DNA of 64,000 bases. It comes from Pedococcus aerophilus. GTDB taxonomy: Bacteria; Actinomycetota; Actinomycetes; Actinomycetales; Dermatophilaceae. Location of the stretch: contig NZ_BAAARN010000005.1 in assembly GCF_039532215.1 (NCBI RefSeq), positions 346,422 to 410,421 on the forward strand, written 5' to 3'. Positions 29,117 to 39,017 of this stretch are shown piece by piece. The translations under genes were made by a program, and so were the position numbers. How positions within the stretch are numbered: the first letter of the stretch is position 1; every line of letters begins with the position of its first letter. The notes under the pieces were generated by a model. It had not been told where the DNA came from and did no database searches. It saw only the letters and a list, made by a program, of their open reading frames with translations.

Positions 29117-30967
29117 CTACCTCGCCGAGGCGACCCTCTCCCCGACGGCGAAGACGTCGACCACGGCGTTCGTGGATCCGATCGCGCCGTTGCTCCCCGT
29201 GCTGAAGACCGAGCCGCGGCCGTCCAGGGCGACGACCGAGGTGCCACCGACGACGGAGGCGCCACTGGGAGCCAGCGCGAGCGCGGTGCCGTCGGCGACG
29301 CCGTACGCGATGGTCGCCGGGTCCTGCTGGGCAGCGCCGTAGAGGCGGCCCCAGCGGTACTCGCCGGTGACGCGGGGCACGATGTTCGCGGCGACGAGGC
29401 CGAGCCCGGGCTGCCACCGGCCGTCGTCGGTGCGGAACGAGGCGATCCCCTCGTCCTCCAGCGTCGCCGACGTCGGGTCGGCCTTCGGGGACCACCACCG
29501 GCCCGTCGCCGCAGCGAAGTGGTCGTCGGCGAGGAAGGCCGGAGCGGTCCGGGCTGCCGCCGTGACCCGGTCGCGGAAGACGGCGTCACCCATCGCTGCG
29601 CCGAGGGTGGTGGCGTCGGCCGACGTCACCACGACACCTGCCGCGCCGCTGAGGTCGAGCGCGTCCCACGCCGGGGTCCCGTAGGCGACGGCGTCGACAC
29701 GCCCGGACCAGCCAGCGGTCTTGAGGGCCGCGGCATACCTCGTGGCGGTGGCGGTGTCGCCAGCGGAGGCCGACACGACGACGAGGCGCCCACCCTTGGC
29801 GGGCGCTGCCGCGCGGGCGGTCGCGACGAAGGACGGCAGGGCGCTGCTCGCGACCGAACCGGCCAGGAGGTCGCCGCCGAGGAAGACGGTGCCCGTGCCG
29901 GTGCTCGGCGAGCTGGGGGCGGCGTACTGGACCCGCGCCGGCGCCGGGACGGCCGCACCGCCGACGGTGAGGGTGCGCGTGGCCACGTCGTAGCTCGCGT
30001 CGCCGGGCACGAGGAGGTGGGTGAGCACGTTGCGGGCCGACAGGACCGGCACCTTGCCGACCCAGCGGTGCGTCGCGTCCAGGGTCTCGAGGTCGAGCAG
30101 GGAGACCGAACCACCGCCGAACACCCCGCTCAGGGTCCGGTCGCCGTCGTTGTGGATGCCGGTGGCGTAGTCCACCCCGACCCCGAGCGGGCTGTCACCA
30201 CGGAAGCGCTCGTCACTGGTGGCGAGCGTCGACAGCAGCCGCCCGAAGCGTCCGCGCTGGTGGAAGTGCTGGTCGTAGATCGCCGCCTGCGAACCGAAGG
30301 CGAGACCGCGTCGGAGGTCGGCGTCGTCGCCCCACCACACCAGGGTGCTGTCGCGGCGCAGGCCGTCGGCCGGTCCGAGGGACCCGACGTAGCCGTTGAT
30401 CATCGACCGCGACTGGACGGCCGCTCCCGCGCTGGTCCCGCCGATGGTCGCTCCTGCGGCAGCGGCACGCCCCATCGCGGCCTCCGCCGGGGTAGCCGCG
30501 AGCACCTCCATCACCAGTCCCTGGTCACCGCCGAGGACGTAGATGCCGTCAGCCGTGTCGATGCCGGAGGAGTTCGCCGGGTCGAGGGCGTCCTTGCGGT
30601 TGAGCAGCACCGCGAGGCGTGCGGTGCAGCCGGTGTAGGGCGCGGTGACCACGGCGTCGCAGGCGGCGTCGACCTGATCGGTGCGCTGCTGGGCGAGCAC
30701 GAGGTTCTCCGCGCGGTCCTTGGCCTTGTCGCCGTAGGCGCTCGGCACGACGACGAGGTCGACCGTCGTCCCGCTCGCCCCCTGCGCCGCCAGGCGGGCG
30801 AAGCCTTCCAGCGACGGCGTCTCGTACCCCCCGCCGATCGGTGACATCGACGTGCCGACGGGCGGCGTCACCGGGATGGCGCCGAACGCGGTCGTGGCGA
30901 CCAGCGGCACGGTGACCGCGATGGTGGCCGTGGTGGCGAGCAGGGATCGGCGCAGCGAGGTCCTCAT
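29117..30967 (-). CDS. secreted cyanophycinase-like / S51-family protein
   Basis: 616-residue exported protein: signal peptide MRTSLRRSLLATTATIAVTV with a cleavage region near AFGA (27-30). The N-terminal half is a Ser-dependent S51/cyanophycinase-like domain with YVLGGDQG (143-150), the nucleophile elbow GGTSAGAA (Ser179) and DQHFHQRGRFGRL, the family's conserved His/Arg block. The C-terminal half, from about residue 340, begins with an all-beta-looking insert and then repeats a related alpha/beta pattern (TVFLGGDLLAGSV, GRLVVVSASAGD, GVVVTSADATTLGAAMGDAV) that lacks a GxSAG elbow, suggesting an inactive duplicated domain. It could cleave an isoaspartyl or cyanophycin-like peptide outside the cell. 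Monocistronic. Confidence 0.82.
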   Translation of the reverse strand: MRTSLRRSLLATTATIAVTVPLVATTAFGAIPVTPPVGTSMSPIGGGYETPSLEGFARLAAQGASGTTVDLVVVPSAYGDKAKDRAENLVLAQQRTDQVDAACDAVVTAPYTGCTARLAVLLNRKDALDPANSSGIDTADGIYVLGGDQGLVMEVLAATPAEAAMGRAAAAGATIGGTSAGAAVQSRSMINGYVGSLGPADGLRRDSTLVWWGDDADLRRGLAFGSQAAIYDQHFHQRGRFGRLLSTLATSDERFRGDSPLGVGVDYATGIHNDGDRTLSGVFGGGSVSLLDLETLDATHRWVGKVPVLSARNVLTHLLVPGDASYDVATRTLTVGGAAVPAPARVQYAAPSSPSTGTGTVFLGGDLLAGSVASSALPSFVATARAAAPAKGGRLVVVSASAGDTATATRYAAALKTAGWSGRVDAVAYGTPAWDALDLSGAAGVVVTSADATTLGAAMGDAVFRDRVTAAARTAPAFLADDHFAAATGRWWSPKADPTSATLEDEGIASFRTDDGRWQPGLGLVAANIVPRVTGEYRWGRLYGAAQQDPATIAYGVADGTALALAPSGASVVGGTSVVALDGRGSVFSTGSNGAIGSTNAVVDVFAVGERVASAR

Positions 30968-31013
30968 GCCCGGTCAACCTAGCCCGGCGGCGACGCCCGT
31001 GGGGGGTTCGGAC

Positions 31014-31817
31014 TCAGCCGAGGTCGTAGTCCACGACGACCGCGGCGTGGTCGGACCAGCGCTGGTCGTAGGCCTCCGCGCGGCCCACGACGGCGCGGAC
31101 CGCCCGGTCCGCGAGAGGACGGCTGGCCAGCTGGTAGTCGATGCGCCAGCCCGCGTCGTTGTCGAAGGCCTTCCCGCGCCAGGACCACCACGTGTACGGA
31201 CCGGGCCCCGGACCGTGCAGGGTGCGGTGCACGTCGGCCCACTGGAGCTCGGAGAACCACCGGTCGAGGTGGGCGCGCTCCTCGGGCAGGAAGCCCGACT
31301 TCTTCAGGTTGCCCTTCCAGTTCTTGAGGTCGTCCTCGTGGTGGGCGATGTTGAGGTCCCCGGTGACGACGGCGAGGTGACCTGCCTCTGCCCAGCGCGC
31401 CATACGGGAGCCGACCTCGTCGAGGAAGCGCAGCTTCTCGGACTGTCGGTCGGTGCCGGCCTCGCCGGTGTGGACGTAGGTCGACACCACCGTCACGGTG
31501 CCCGCCGCGGTCGCGAGGTCCACCTCGACCCACCGCCCGGAGCCGTCGAACTCCTCGGCGCCCACCGAGGTCGACGCCCGCAGGTGCGGGTCACGGCTGA
31601 CCACCGCGACACCGGCCCGGCCCTTGGCGGCGGCCTCGGTGTGGGCCACGTGCCAGTCGCCGAAGCCACCCTCGTCGAGGCACTGCGCGAGCTGTTCGTC
31701 GGTCGCCCGGACCTCCTGCAGGCAGAGGACGTCGGCCTCCTGCGCCGCGAGCCAGGCCATGCCACCTCGACGGGCCGCTGCGCGAATGCCGTTGACGTTG
31801 GCCGTGATCAGACGCAT
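31014..31817 (-). CDS. xth: exodeoxyribonuclease III family AP endonuclease
   Basis: Endonuclease/exonuclease/phosphatase-fold DNA repair enzyme, 267 aa. MRLITANVNGIRAAARRGG opens with the metal-site Asn; LCLQEVRA carries the metal Glu; VVSTYVHTGE, VVTGDLNIAHHEDDLKNWKG has the Asp/Asn pair; WRIDYQLAS and the terminal WSDHAAVVVDYDL hold the catalytic Asp-His. Acts at abasic sites in base-excision repair. Divergent from the S10 peptidase gene with a 72-nt intergenic gap. Confidence 0.95.
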   Translation of the reverse strand: MRLITANVNGIRAAARRGGMAWLAAQEADVLCLQEVRATDEQLAQCLDEGGFGDWHVAHTEAAAKGRAGVAVVSRDPHLRASTSVGAEEFDGSGRWVEVDLATAAGTVTVVSTYVHTGEAGTDRQSEKLRFLDEVGSRMARWAEAGHLAVVTGDLNIAHHEDDLKNWKGNLKKSGFLPEERAHLDRWFSELQWADVHRTLHGPGPGPYTWWSWRGKAFDNDAGWRIDYQLASRPLADRAVRAVVGRAEAYDQRWSDHAAVVVDYDLG

Positions 31818-31889
31818 CGGACCATTCTGCTGGCCGACTCGTCGGCGAACTCCACCGCCCCCGACGAGGAGCGCGCATAGGGTGACGAC

Positions 31890-33428
31890 ATGGCCGACGA
31901 GTCCACGCCCACCCCCACCGCGACGACCCCCTCACCCGAGCCCGGCGCGACCGTCACGACCTCGACGGACACGACGACCGTCACCACGGCGCCCGCGCCG
32001 CCGGAGGACGACCTCGTCGAGACGCGGCACACCCTGGCCGTCGGAAGGCGACGGCTGCGGTACACCGCGACCACCGGCCGGGTGGTGCTGCGCGAGGAGG
32101 TCTTCGAGGACCACGTGTTCAAGGGCCACAAGCCCAAGGCCGAGCTGAGCATCACCTCCTACGTCGTGGACACCCCCGGCATGACGCAGCGTCCGGTCAC
32201 CTTCGCCTTCAACGGCGGGCCCGGGTCGAGCTCGGTCTGGCTGCACCTGGGGCTGCTCGGCCCGCGTCGCGTCGACTCCGGTGACGCAGGCGCCATGACG
32301 CCGCCGCCCTACGCGCTGCTCGACAACCCCGAGTCGCTGCTCGCCGTCTCCGACCTCGTCTTCATCGACCCCGTGTCCACCGGCTACTCGCGCGCGGTCG
32401 AAGGCGGGAAGGCCGGCGACTACCACGGGTTCACCGCCGACATCGAGAGCGTCGGCGAGCTGATCCGGCTCTGGACGACGCGCCACAACCGTTGGCTCTC
32501 ACCGAAGTTCATCGCCGGGGAGTCCTACGGCACGGTCCGCGCAGCGGCCCTCGCCGCCCACCTCCAGTCCCAGCACGGGCTGTACCTCAACGGCCTCATG
32601 CTCATCAGCTCGGTGCTCGACCTCGCCACCGTGGACTTCGAGTTCAGCAACGACCGCGCCCACGTGGACTATCTCCCGACGTATGCCGCGACCGCCCACT
32701 TCCACGGCAAGCACGGGCGCAAGTCGCTCAGGACGGTGCTCGCCGAGGCGGAGGAGTACGCCGCCCGCGACTACCCGTGGGCCCTGTCCCGGGGGTCCCG
32801 CCTCACCGCTGCCGAGCGAGCCGAGCACGTGACGAGGCTCGCCGCCCTGACAGGGCTGTCGGAAGCCTACGTCGACCGGGCCGACCTGCGCATCGAGCAC
32901 CTGCGCTTCTTCACCGAGCTGCTCCGTGAGGACCGCCTCGCCGTCGGGCGCCTCGACAGCCGCTTCACCGGCCCCCTCGCCGCCGGCAACGCCGAGACCT
33001 GGGACGCCGACCCGTCGATGGACGCCATCCTCGGGCCTTACGCCTCGGCATGGAACCACTACGTGCGCGCCGAGCTCGGCTACACCAACGACCTGCCCTA
33101 CACGCTGATCTCGTCGATGGCCTCCAAGGACTGGTCCTACAAGGAGTTCGAGGGCAAGCCGGTGGACGTGACGGCCCAGCTGGCCCGAGCGATGCGGGGC
33201 AACCCGCACCTCAAGGTCCACATCGCTTACGGCTACCACGACGGCGCGACCCCCTACTACGGCGCGGAGGACGTGGTCGCCCACCTCGACATCCCGGCGT
33301 CCCTGCGCGACAACCTCGAGCACGCCTACTACGAGGCGGGTCACATGATGTACGTCCACGAGCCGACCCGCGTGCAGCAGAGCGCCGACCTCGCGGACTT
33401 CGTCACGCGGTCCAGCGGCCGGGCCTGA
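31890..33428 (+). CDS. S10 family serine carboxypeptidase-like peptidase
   Basis: Alpha/beta-hydrolase serine carboxypeptidase, 512 aa. A Thr/Pro-rich, low-complexity N-terminus (1-40) precedes the domain; no classical signal peptide is seen, so location is uncertain. FAFNGGPGSSSVWLHLG (106-121) is the S10 oxyanion motif, GESYG (Ser212) the nucleophile elbow, AYGYHDGATPYYGAED the Asp region and YEAGHMMYVHEP the catalytic His region. Bacterial members release C-terminal residues from peptides. The next gene (HprK-like) starts 7 nt downstream on the same strand. Confidence 0.92.
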   Translation: MADESTPTPTATTPSPEPGATVTTSTDTTTVTTAPAPPEDDLVETRHTLAVGRRRLRYTATTGRVVLREEVFEDHVFKGHKPKAELSITSYVVDTPGMTQRPVTFAFNGGPGSSSVWLHLGLLGPRRVDSGDAGAMTPPPYALLDNPESLLAVSDLVFIDPVSTGYSRAVEGGKAGDYHGFTADIESVGELIRLWTTRHNRWLSPKFIAGESYGTVRAAALAAHLQSQHGLYLNGLMLISSVLDLATVDFEFSNDRAHVDYLPTYAATAHFHGKHGRKSLRTVLAEAEEYAARDYPWALSRGSRLTAAERAEHVTRLAALTGLSEAYVDRADLRIEHLRFFTELLREDRLAVGRLDSRFTGPLAAGNAETWDADPSMDAILGPYASAWNHYVRAELGYTNDLPYTLISSMASKDWSYKEFEGKPVDVTAQLARAMRGNPHLKVHIAYGYHDGATPYYGAEDVVAHLDIPASLRDNLEHAYYEAGHMMYVHEPTRVQQSADLADFVTRSSGRA

Positions 33429-33435
33429 CGACCGG

Positions 33436-34275
33436 GTGGACGGCGCCGCGGACCGGGTGGGCGACGGAGGACCCGGACGCCGTCGCACCACGGTCCTCGC
33501 CCTCGGGGTCGGAATCGCCGTCGACGTCGAAGGGGACCGCGCCGCCGAGCTCCACGACGCCCTGGCGCACCGCTGGTCGTGCTGCCGGTCCGCGCCGACC
33601 ACACCGGTCGTCGCCACGGTCCGGGCCGTCCTCGACAGCGACCCCCGCGTGACCGAGGCAGCCGACACAGCAGGGCTGGCCAGCCGGCCCCGCCTGGACG
33701 ACCTGCTCCAGCTCGTCACCCGTGAGGTCACGGTCGCCGCGATCGACGCCGTCTCCGGTGAGCACCTGCTGCTGCACGCCGCCTGCCTCGCCGACCCGGT
33801 GACTGGACGGGCCACGGTCCTCGTGGCCGCGGGCGGCACGGGCAAGACCACCGCCGCACAGGTCCTCGGCCCCGGCCGCTGGTACGTCACCGACGAGACC
33901 GTCGCCGTGCGCGCCGACCGCTCCGTCGTCCCCTATCCCAAGCCGCTCTCGGTGCGGCGCAACGCCGTGGGCGACCACAAGGACGAGGTCGCGCCCCCCG
34001 ACCTCGAACTGGCGCCGGCGCCCGCCACTGCGATCCTCCCGGTGGCGCAGATCCTGCTGCTCGACCGCGTCCAGGGCCTGGCCGGTCGCCCCGTCCCGAC
34101 GATGCTGTCGACCCTGGACGCCATCGAGTCCCTGGTCCCGCACACGTCGCACCTCACCGACCTGCACCGTCCGCTGCACCGGCTCGCCGAGCTCGTCGAG
34201 GCGGTGGGTGGCGCCAAGCTCGTCAGGTACACCGAGGCGGCCGACCTCGCCCCGCTGCTGTCGGGGGCGACGTGA
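33436..34275 (+). CDS. HPr-kinase-like P-loop protein
   Basis: 279-residue protein resembling the HprK-like kinases found beside RiPP and PqqD genes. The first 90 residues are variable; LLLHAACLADPV leads into a Walker A motif AAGGTGKTT (131-139), and RWYVTDETVAVRADRSVVPY matches the second HprK motif (acidic pair followed by a VxPYPxPL strand). The last 80 residues are helical. No complete HPr-Ser kinase signature is visible, so substrate and even kinase activity are open; small-peptide phosphorylation is known for relatives. GTG start is uncertain because the N-terminus is poorly conserved. Translationally coupled (GTGA) to the PqqD-like gene. Confidence 0.72.
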   Translation: MDGAADRVGDGGPGRRRTTVLALGVGIAVDVEGDRAAELHDALAHRWSCCRSAPTTPVVATVRAVLDSDPRVTEAADTAGLASRPRLDDLLQLVTREVTVAAIDAVSGEHLLLHAACLADPVTGRATVLVAAGGTGKTTAAQVLGPGRWYVTDETVAVRADRSVVPYPKPLSVRRNAVGDHKDEVAPPDLELAPAPATAILPVAQILLLDRVQGLAGRPVPTMLSTLDAIESLVPHTSHLTDLHRPLHRLAELVEAVGGAKLVRYTEAADLAPLLSGAT

Positions 34276-34592
34276 CCGTGGCCCCGCGCCATACCGGGGC
34301 ATCGCTCGCCCGGGCCGTGCCGCCACGGGAACGGCTCGACCGCGACGGCGAGGCGGTGGTCCTCGTCGGCACGTCCGTGGTGCGCCTCTCGGCCCTCGCG
34401 GTGCTCGTGCTCGACACGTGCTCCTCGGCGGAGACGACGGTCGACGACCTCACGACCGTGCTCGTCGGACGGTTCGGGCTGCCCGGGGACGGGGCCGGCG
34501 GTGACGCCGCGGCGGCGACCCTCGAGGTCCTCCGGGCCCTGACAGCCGAGGGCCTGGTCGAGCTGCTCGACGTGGACGCCGGGACGACGTAG
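34272..34592 (+). CDS. PqqD/RRE-type peptide-binding protein
   Basis: 106-residue protein whose layout fits the PqqD-type RiPP recognition element: RLDRDGEAVVLVGTSVVRLS (beta strands that clamp a leader peptide), then VLVLDTCSSAETTVDDLTTVLVGRFGLP and the winged-helix-like LEVLRALTAEGLVELLD. RREs bind precursor peptides and hand them to modifying enzymes. GTG start in a 4-nt overlap with the HprK-like gene; terminator-like hairpins follow. No radical SAM enzyme, cyclase, protease of the lasso type or exporter is adjacent, only the S10 peptidase, so this is an orphan pair. Assignment is from pattern, not from a search. Confidence 0.72.
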   Translation: MTVAPRHTGASLARAVPPRERLDRDGEAVVLVGTSVVRLSALAVLVLDTCSSAETTVDDLTTVLVGRFGLPGDGAGGDAAAATLEVLRALTAEGLVELLDVDAGTT

Positions 34593-34632
34593 CGGGCCGG
34601 TGGAGCGTCCCCCAACGCCCCATCCGGCCCGC
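34592..34632 (+). terminator. hairpin overlapping the end of the PqqD-like gene
   Basis: Arms GCGGGCCGG (34592-34600) and CCGGCCCGC (34624-34632) are perfectly complementary, separated by 23 nt. It begins at the last base of the stop codon. It is a weaker terminator candidate than the next hairpin. Confidence 0.45.
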
Positions 34633-34647
34633 GGTCGAGTGGCCCCC

Positions 34648-34686
34648 CGACCGTCCTCAGCCGCCCCCAGCGGCCGAGGACGGTCG
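34648..34686 (+). terminator. strong terminator-like hairpin
   Basis: 11-bp arms CGACCGTCCTC (34648-34658) and GAGGACGGTCG (34676-34686), then one A/C mismatch and a further 5 bp, closing on a CCCCA loop. It should terminate the S10-HprK-PqqD transcript and separates it from anything downstream. Confidence 0.7.
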
Positions 34687-34704
34687 ACCAGTGCGGAGTC
34701 CTCG

Positions 34705-34749
34705 ATGACTTGCGTTTCCGAGCCCCTGCGGCCCGCTCTGCACCCTTGA
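34705..34749 (+). CDS. possible 14-aa peptide ORF
   Basis: ATG with GGAG 6 nt upstream encodes MTCVSEPLRPALHP and stops. It lies after the terminator that follows the PqqD-like gene and before the aquaporin leader. It could be a leader peptide for attenuation, or chance. No support beyond the SD sequence. Confidence 0.15.
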   Translation: MTCVSEPLRPALHP

Positions 34750-34767
34750 AAGGTAAAGGAACGACAG

Positions 34768-34893
34768 GTGTTGCACCAGTGTTTGGTCAAGTGGGGTGGT
34801 GCAGAAGTCCGCTCTCATGAGCATTGCCGCTTTCGTGCAGGCGAACGGCGGAGGAGCACCTCATCCGAACGGGTGAGGCGGCGGCCTCGATAA
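34768..34893 (+). CDS. possible 41-aa ORF downstream of the RRE gene
   Basis: GTG start 7 nt after AAAGGA (34755-34760). The peptide begins [20 protein letters not shown] and becomes Arg/Ser-rich at the end. It has a size seen for RiPP precursors and two Cys, but the C-terminal half has the composition of random GC-rich sequence. Included only because an RRE gene with no visible precursor lies upstream. Confidence 0.15.
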   Translation: MLHQCLVKWGGAEVRSHEHCRFRAGERRRSTSSERVRRRPR

Positions 34894-34994
34894 GGGGTTC
34901 GGGCGATGGGCCGCCTCTTGCCCTGTGCACCGGGACACCTCCACCATGGAACTACCCGGGACCGTCGACGGACCCACGCAGCGAGGAGCGGTCC

Positions 34995-35786
34995 ATGCGA
35001 ACTCCCCCACTTCCGTCCCGTCTCGGCGCCGAGGCGCTCGGCACCTTCTGGTTGGTCTTCGGTGGGTGCGGCAGCGCGGTGTTCGCCGCGAAGTTCCTCG
35101 CCCCCGACGTCCCGTCCGGGCAGAGCGTGCAGCTCGGCATCGGCTTCCTCGGTGTCGCCCTCGCCTTCGGGCTCACCGTGATGACGATGGCGTATGCCGT
35201 CGGGCACGTGTCCGGCGCGCACTTCAACCCCGCGGTGACCATAGGTGTCGCCATCGCCAAGCGCTTCCCGTGGAAGGACGTCCCGGCGTACGTCGCCGCG
35301 CAGGTGGTCGGCGGACTGCTCGCCGGGCTGGCCCTGTGGGGCGTGGCCCGCGGCACCTCCGGGTTCGAGGTGACCGGCAACCTCGCGGCCAACGGGTACG
35401 GCGACCACTCCCCCGGCGGCTACACGCTGGTCGCGGTGCTCGTCGCCGAGGCGATCCTCACCGCGTTCTTCCTCTACATCATCCTGGGCGCGACGGACGA
35501 GCGTGCGCCGGTCGGCTTCGCGCCCATCGCGATCGGCTTGGGCCTCACCCTGATCCACCTGATCTCCATCCCCATCAGCAACACCTCGGTCAACCCCGCC
35601 CGCTCCACGGCTGTGGCGTTCTTCAACGGGGACGGGGCTCCGAGCCAGCTGTGGGCGTTCTGGGTGGCGCCCATCGTCGGCGCCGCCATCGCCGGCGCGA
35701 CCTACCACCTGGTGACCGGCATCGACCGTCGCGACGAGGACATCACCGGCATGGTCGACCCCGAGGACGTCCGCCCCGCCACCTGA
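34995..35786 (+). CDS. aqpZ: aquaporin Z
   Basis: Water channel of the MIP family, 263 aa with six membrane helices and two half-helices. The NPA boxes are N78PA80 ([10 protein letters not shown]) and N200PA202 (SVNPARS). The selectivity filter can be read as Phe58, His188, Thr197 and Arg203, with exactly the H-9-T-6-R spacing of E. coli AqpZ, so it should be water-selective rather than a glycerol channel. [17 protein letters not shown] tail is cytoplasmic. ATG at 34995 has GAGGAG upstream and gives the usual short N-terminus; longer in-frame starts would add non-family sequence. Confidence 0.95.
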   Translation: MRTPPLPSRLGAEALGTFWLVFGGCGSAVFAAKFLAPDVPSGQSVQLGIGFLGVALAFGLTVMTMAYAVGHVSGAHFNPAVTIGVAIAKRFPWKDVPAYVAAQVVGGLLAGLALWGVARGTSGFEVTGNLAANGYGDHSPGGYTLVAVLVAEAILTAFFLYIILGATDERAPVGFAPIAIGLGLTLIHLISIPISNTSVNPARSTAVAFFNGDGAPSQLWAFWVAPIVGAAIAGATYHLVTGIDRRDEDITGMVDPEDVRPAT

Positions 35787-35869
35787 GGGCTGTCGCCCCG
35801 GACCCGCCCTCCCCGGCGGCCCGGGCGTGGTGGCTTGTGGGATCGCCCGGTGGCGGGTACGAACACCAG

Positions 35870-36441
35870 ATGCCTCCCGTCGAGAACGCAGACCCGATGA
35901 CCGCCACCGACTACGCCGACTTCGCGGCGGCATACTCCGTGGAGAACGAGCGGAACCTGTTCAACGCCTACTACGCGCGTCCGGCGGTCCTCGACCTCGC
36001 CGGTGAGGTCTCGGGCCGTCGCATCCTCGACGCAGGTTGCGGCTCGGGCCCGTTGGCGGCCGAGCTCCGTGACAGGGGCGCGGAGGTCACCGGCTTCGAC
36101 GTGAGCGCGGCGATGGTCGACCTCGCCCGCCAGCGGCTCGGGGACGACGCCGACCTGCACGTGGCCCGGCTGCCTACGCGATCGTCTATCCCGAGGCCGA
36201 CTACTTCGCCGTGACCCGGTACTCCGAGGACTACACCTTCGACGGCCGGACCCTGTGGTTGACCTTCTTCCACCGACCGCTGCACGCGATGGCCGACTCC
36301 TTCGCCGCCGCCGGTTTCCGCATCACGGCGATCAGCGAACCGCCTCCCGCGGACGACACCCCCGAGGAGCTGCTCCCGCCCGGCATGGAGGGCCGGTCGG
36401 CGTTCATGTGCTTCCTCTTCTTCGTCCTCGAGGCGGTCTGA
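35870..36441 (+). pseudogene. SAM-dependent methyltransferase, broken by internal deletion and frameshift
   Basis: The first part, in one frame, is a class I methyltransferase start: FAAAYSVENERNLFNAYYAR, then motif I ILDAGCGSGPLAAEL and VTGFDVSAAMVDLARQRL, up to about 36170. The frame then ends at 36214. From about 36172 another frame (offset by one) reads AYAIVYPEADYFAVTRYSED and continues as a normal methyltransferase C-terminus (FFHRPLHAMADSFAAAGFRI ... MCFLFFVLEAV) to 36441. The middle, including the expected motifs II-IV and roughly 75-85 residues, is missing. The two halves together are far shorter than the usual 240-250 aa. A sequencing error cannot explain the missing segment, so this is a genuine decayed gene. 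Confidence 0.85.
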
Positions 36442-38787
<2,346 letters not shown>

Positions 38788-38825
38788 GCCCACAGCGTTC
38801 CGGACAGCGTCCGGCACACCGTCAC

Positions 38826-38871
38826 GGACAGGGCCGGGCCGTCACCCCAGGGTGGCGGCCCGGCCCTGTCC
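38826..38871 (+). terminator. terminator-like hairpin after icd
   Basis: Perfect 16-bp arms (38826-38841 GGACAGGGCCGGGCCG and 38856-38871) extended inward by TCACC/GGTGG with one G-T pair, closing on CCAG: a 21-bp stem. No T-tract. It is 39 nt after the icd stop. Confidence 0.78.
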
Positions 38872-38946
38872 TGTCCCGCGTCCGACCCCCTCTCGCCCCC
38901 TGCTCGTCCGTGCCCGTCCCTGCTCATCAACGGGTCCGGTACCGGT

Positions 38947-38978
38947 CCGGTAACGAGGTCGCCGCGAGCCGGTAACGA
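38947..38978 (+). promoter_or_regulatory. direct repeat upstream of the lipoprotein gene
   Basis: CCGGTAACGA occurs at 38947-38956 and again at 38969-38978, 22 bp apart (two helical turns), with a related GGTCCGGTACCGG just before. Located 40-70 nt upstream of the lipoprotein start, this is the geometry of a response-regulator or dimeric activator site. No regulator gene is adjacent. Confidence 0.4.
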
Positions 38979-39017
38979 CGGCTCTCGGGGCTCGGTCGGC
39001 TCCGTACCGTTCGGTCC

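Larger units (their letters stand above)
34687..34994 (+). promoter_or_regulatory. upstream region and structured leader of aqpZ
   Basis: 308 nt without a recognised gene. It contains a less GC-rich stretch (34735-34830), TGCACCA/TGGTGCA arms (34772-34778, 34797-34803), and an 8-bp stem GAGGCGGC/GCCGCCTC (34875-34882, 34910-34917) enclosing CCT/AGG pairing. The promoter of aqpZ must lie here; no -35/-10 pair is convincing. Two short reading frames with good SD sequences (34705-34749 and 34768-34893) are noted separately. The folding suggests an RNA-level control element but matches no riboswitch consensus I know. Confidence 0.4.

Noticed and set aside
33436-34592. Lasso-peptide biosynthetic cluster
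   Set aside because: The RRE-like and HprK-like genes recall lasso clusters, but no asparagine-synthetase-like cyclase, transglutaminase-like protease or ABC exporter is present.
34875-34930. A known riboswitch class upstream of aqpZ
   Set aside because: There is stem-forming potential, but I could not match a consensus for fluoride, glycine, c-di-AMP, guanidine or Mg2+ riboswitches.
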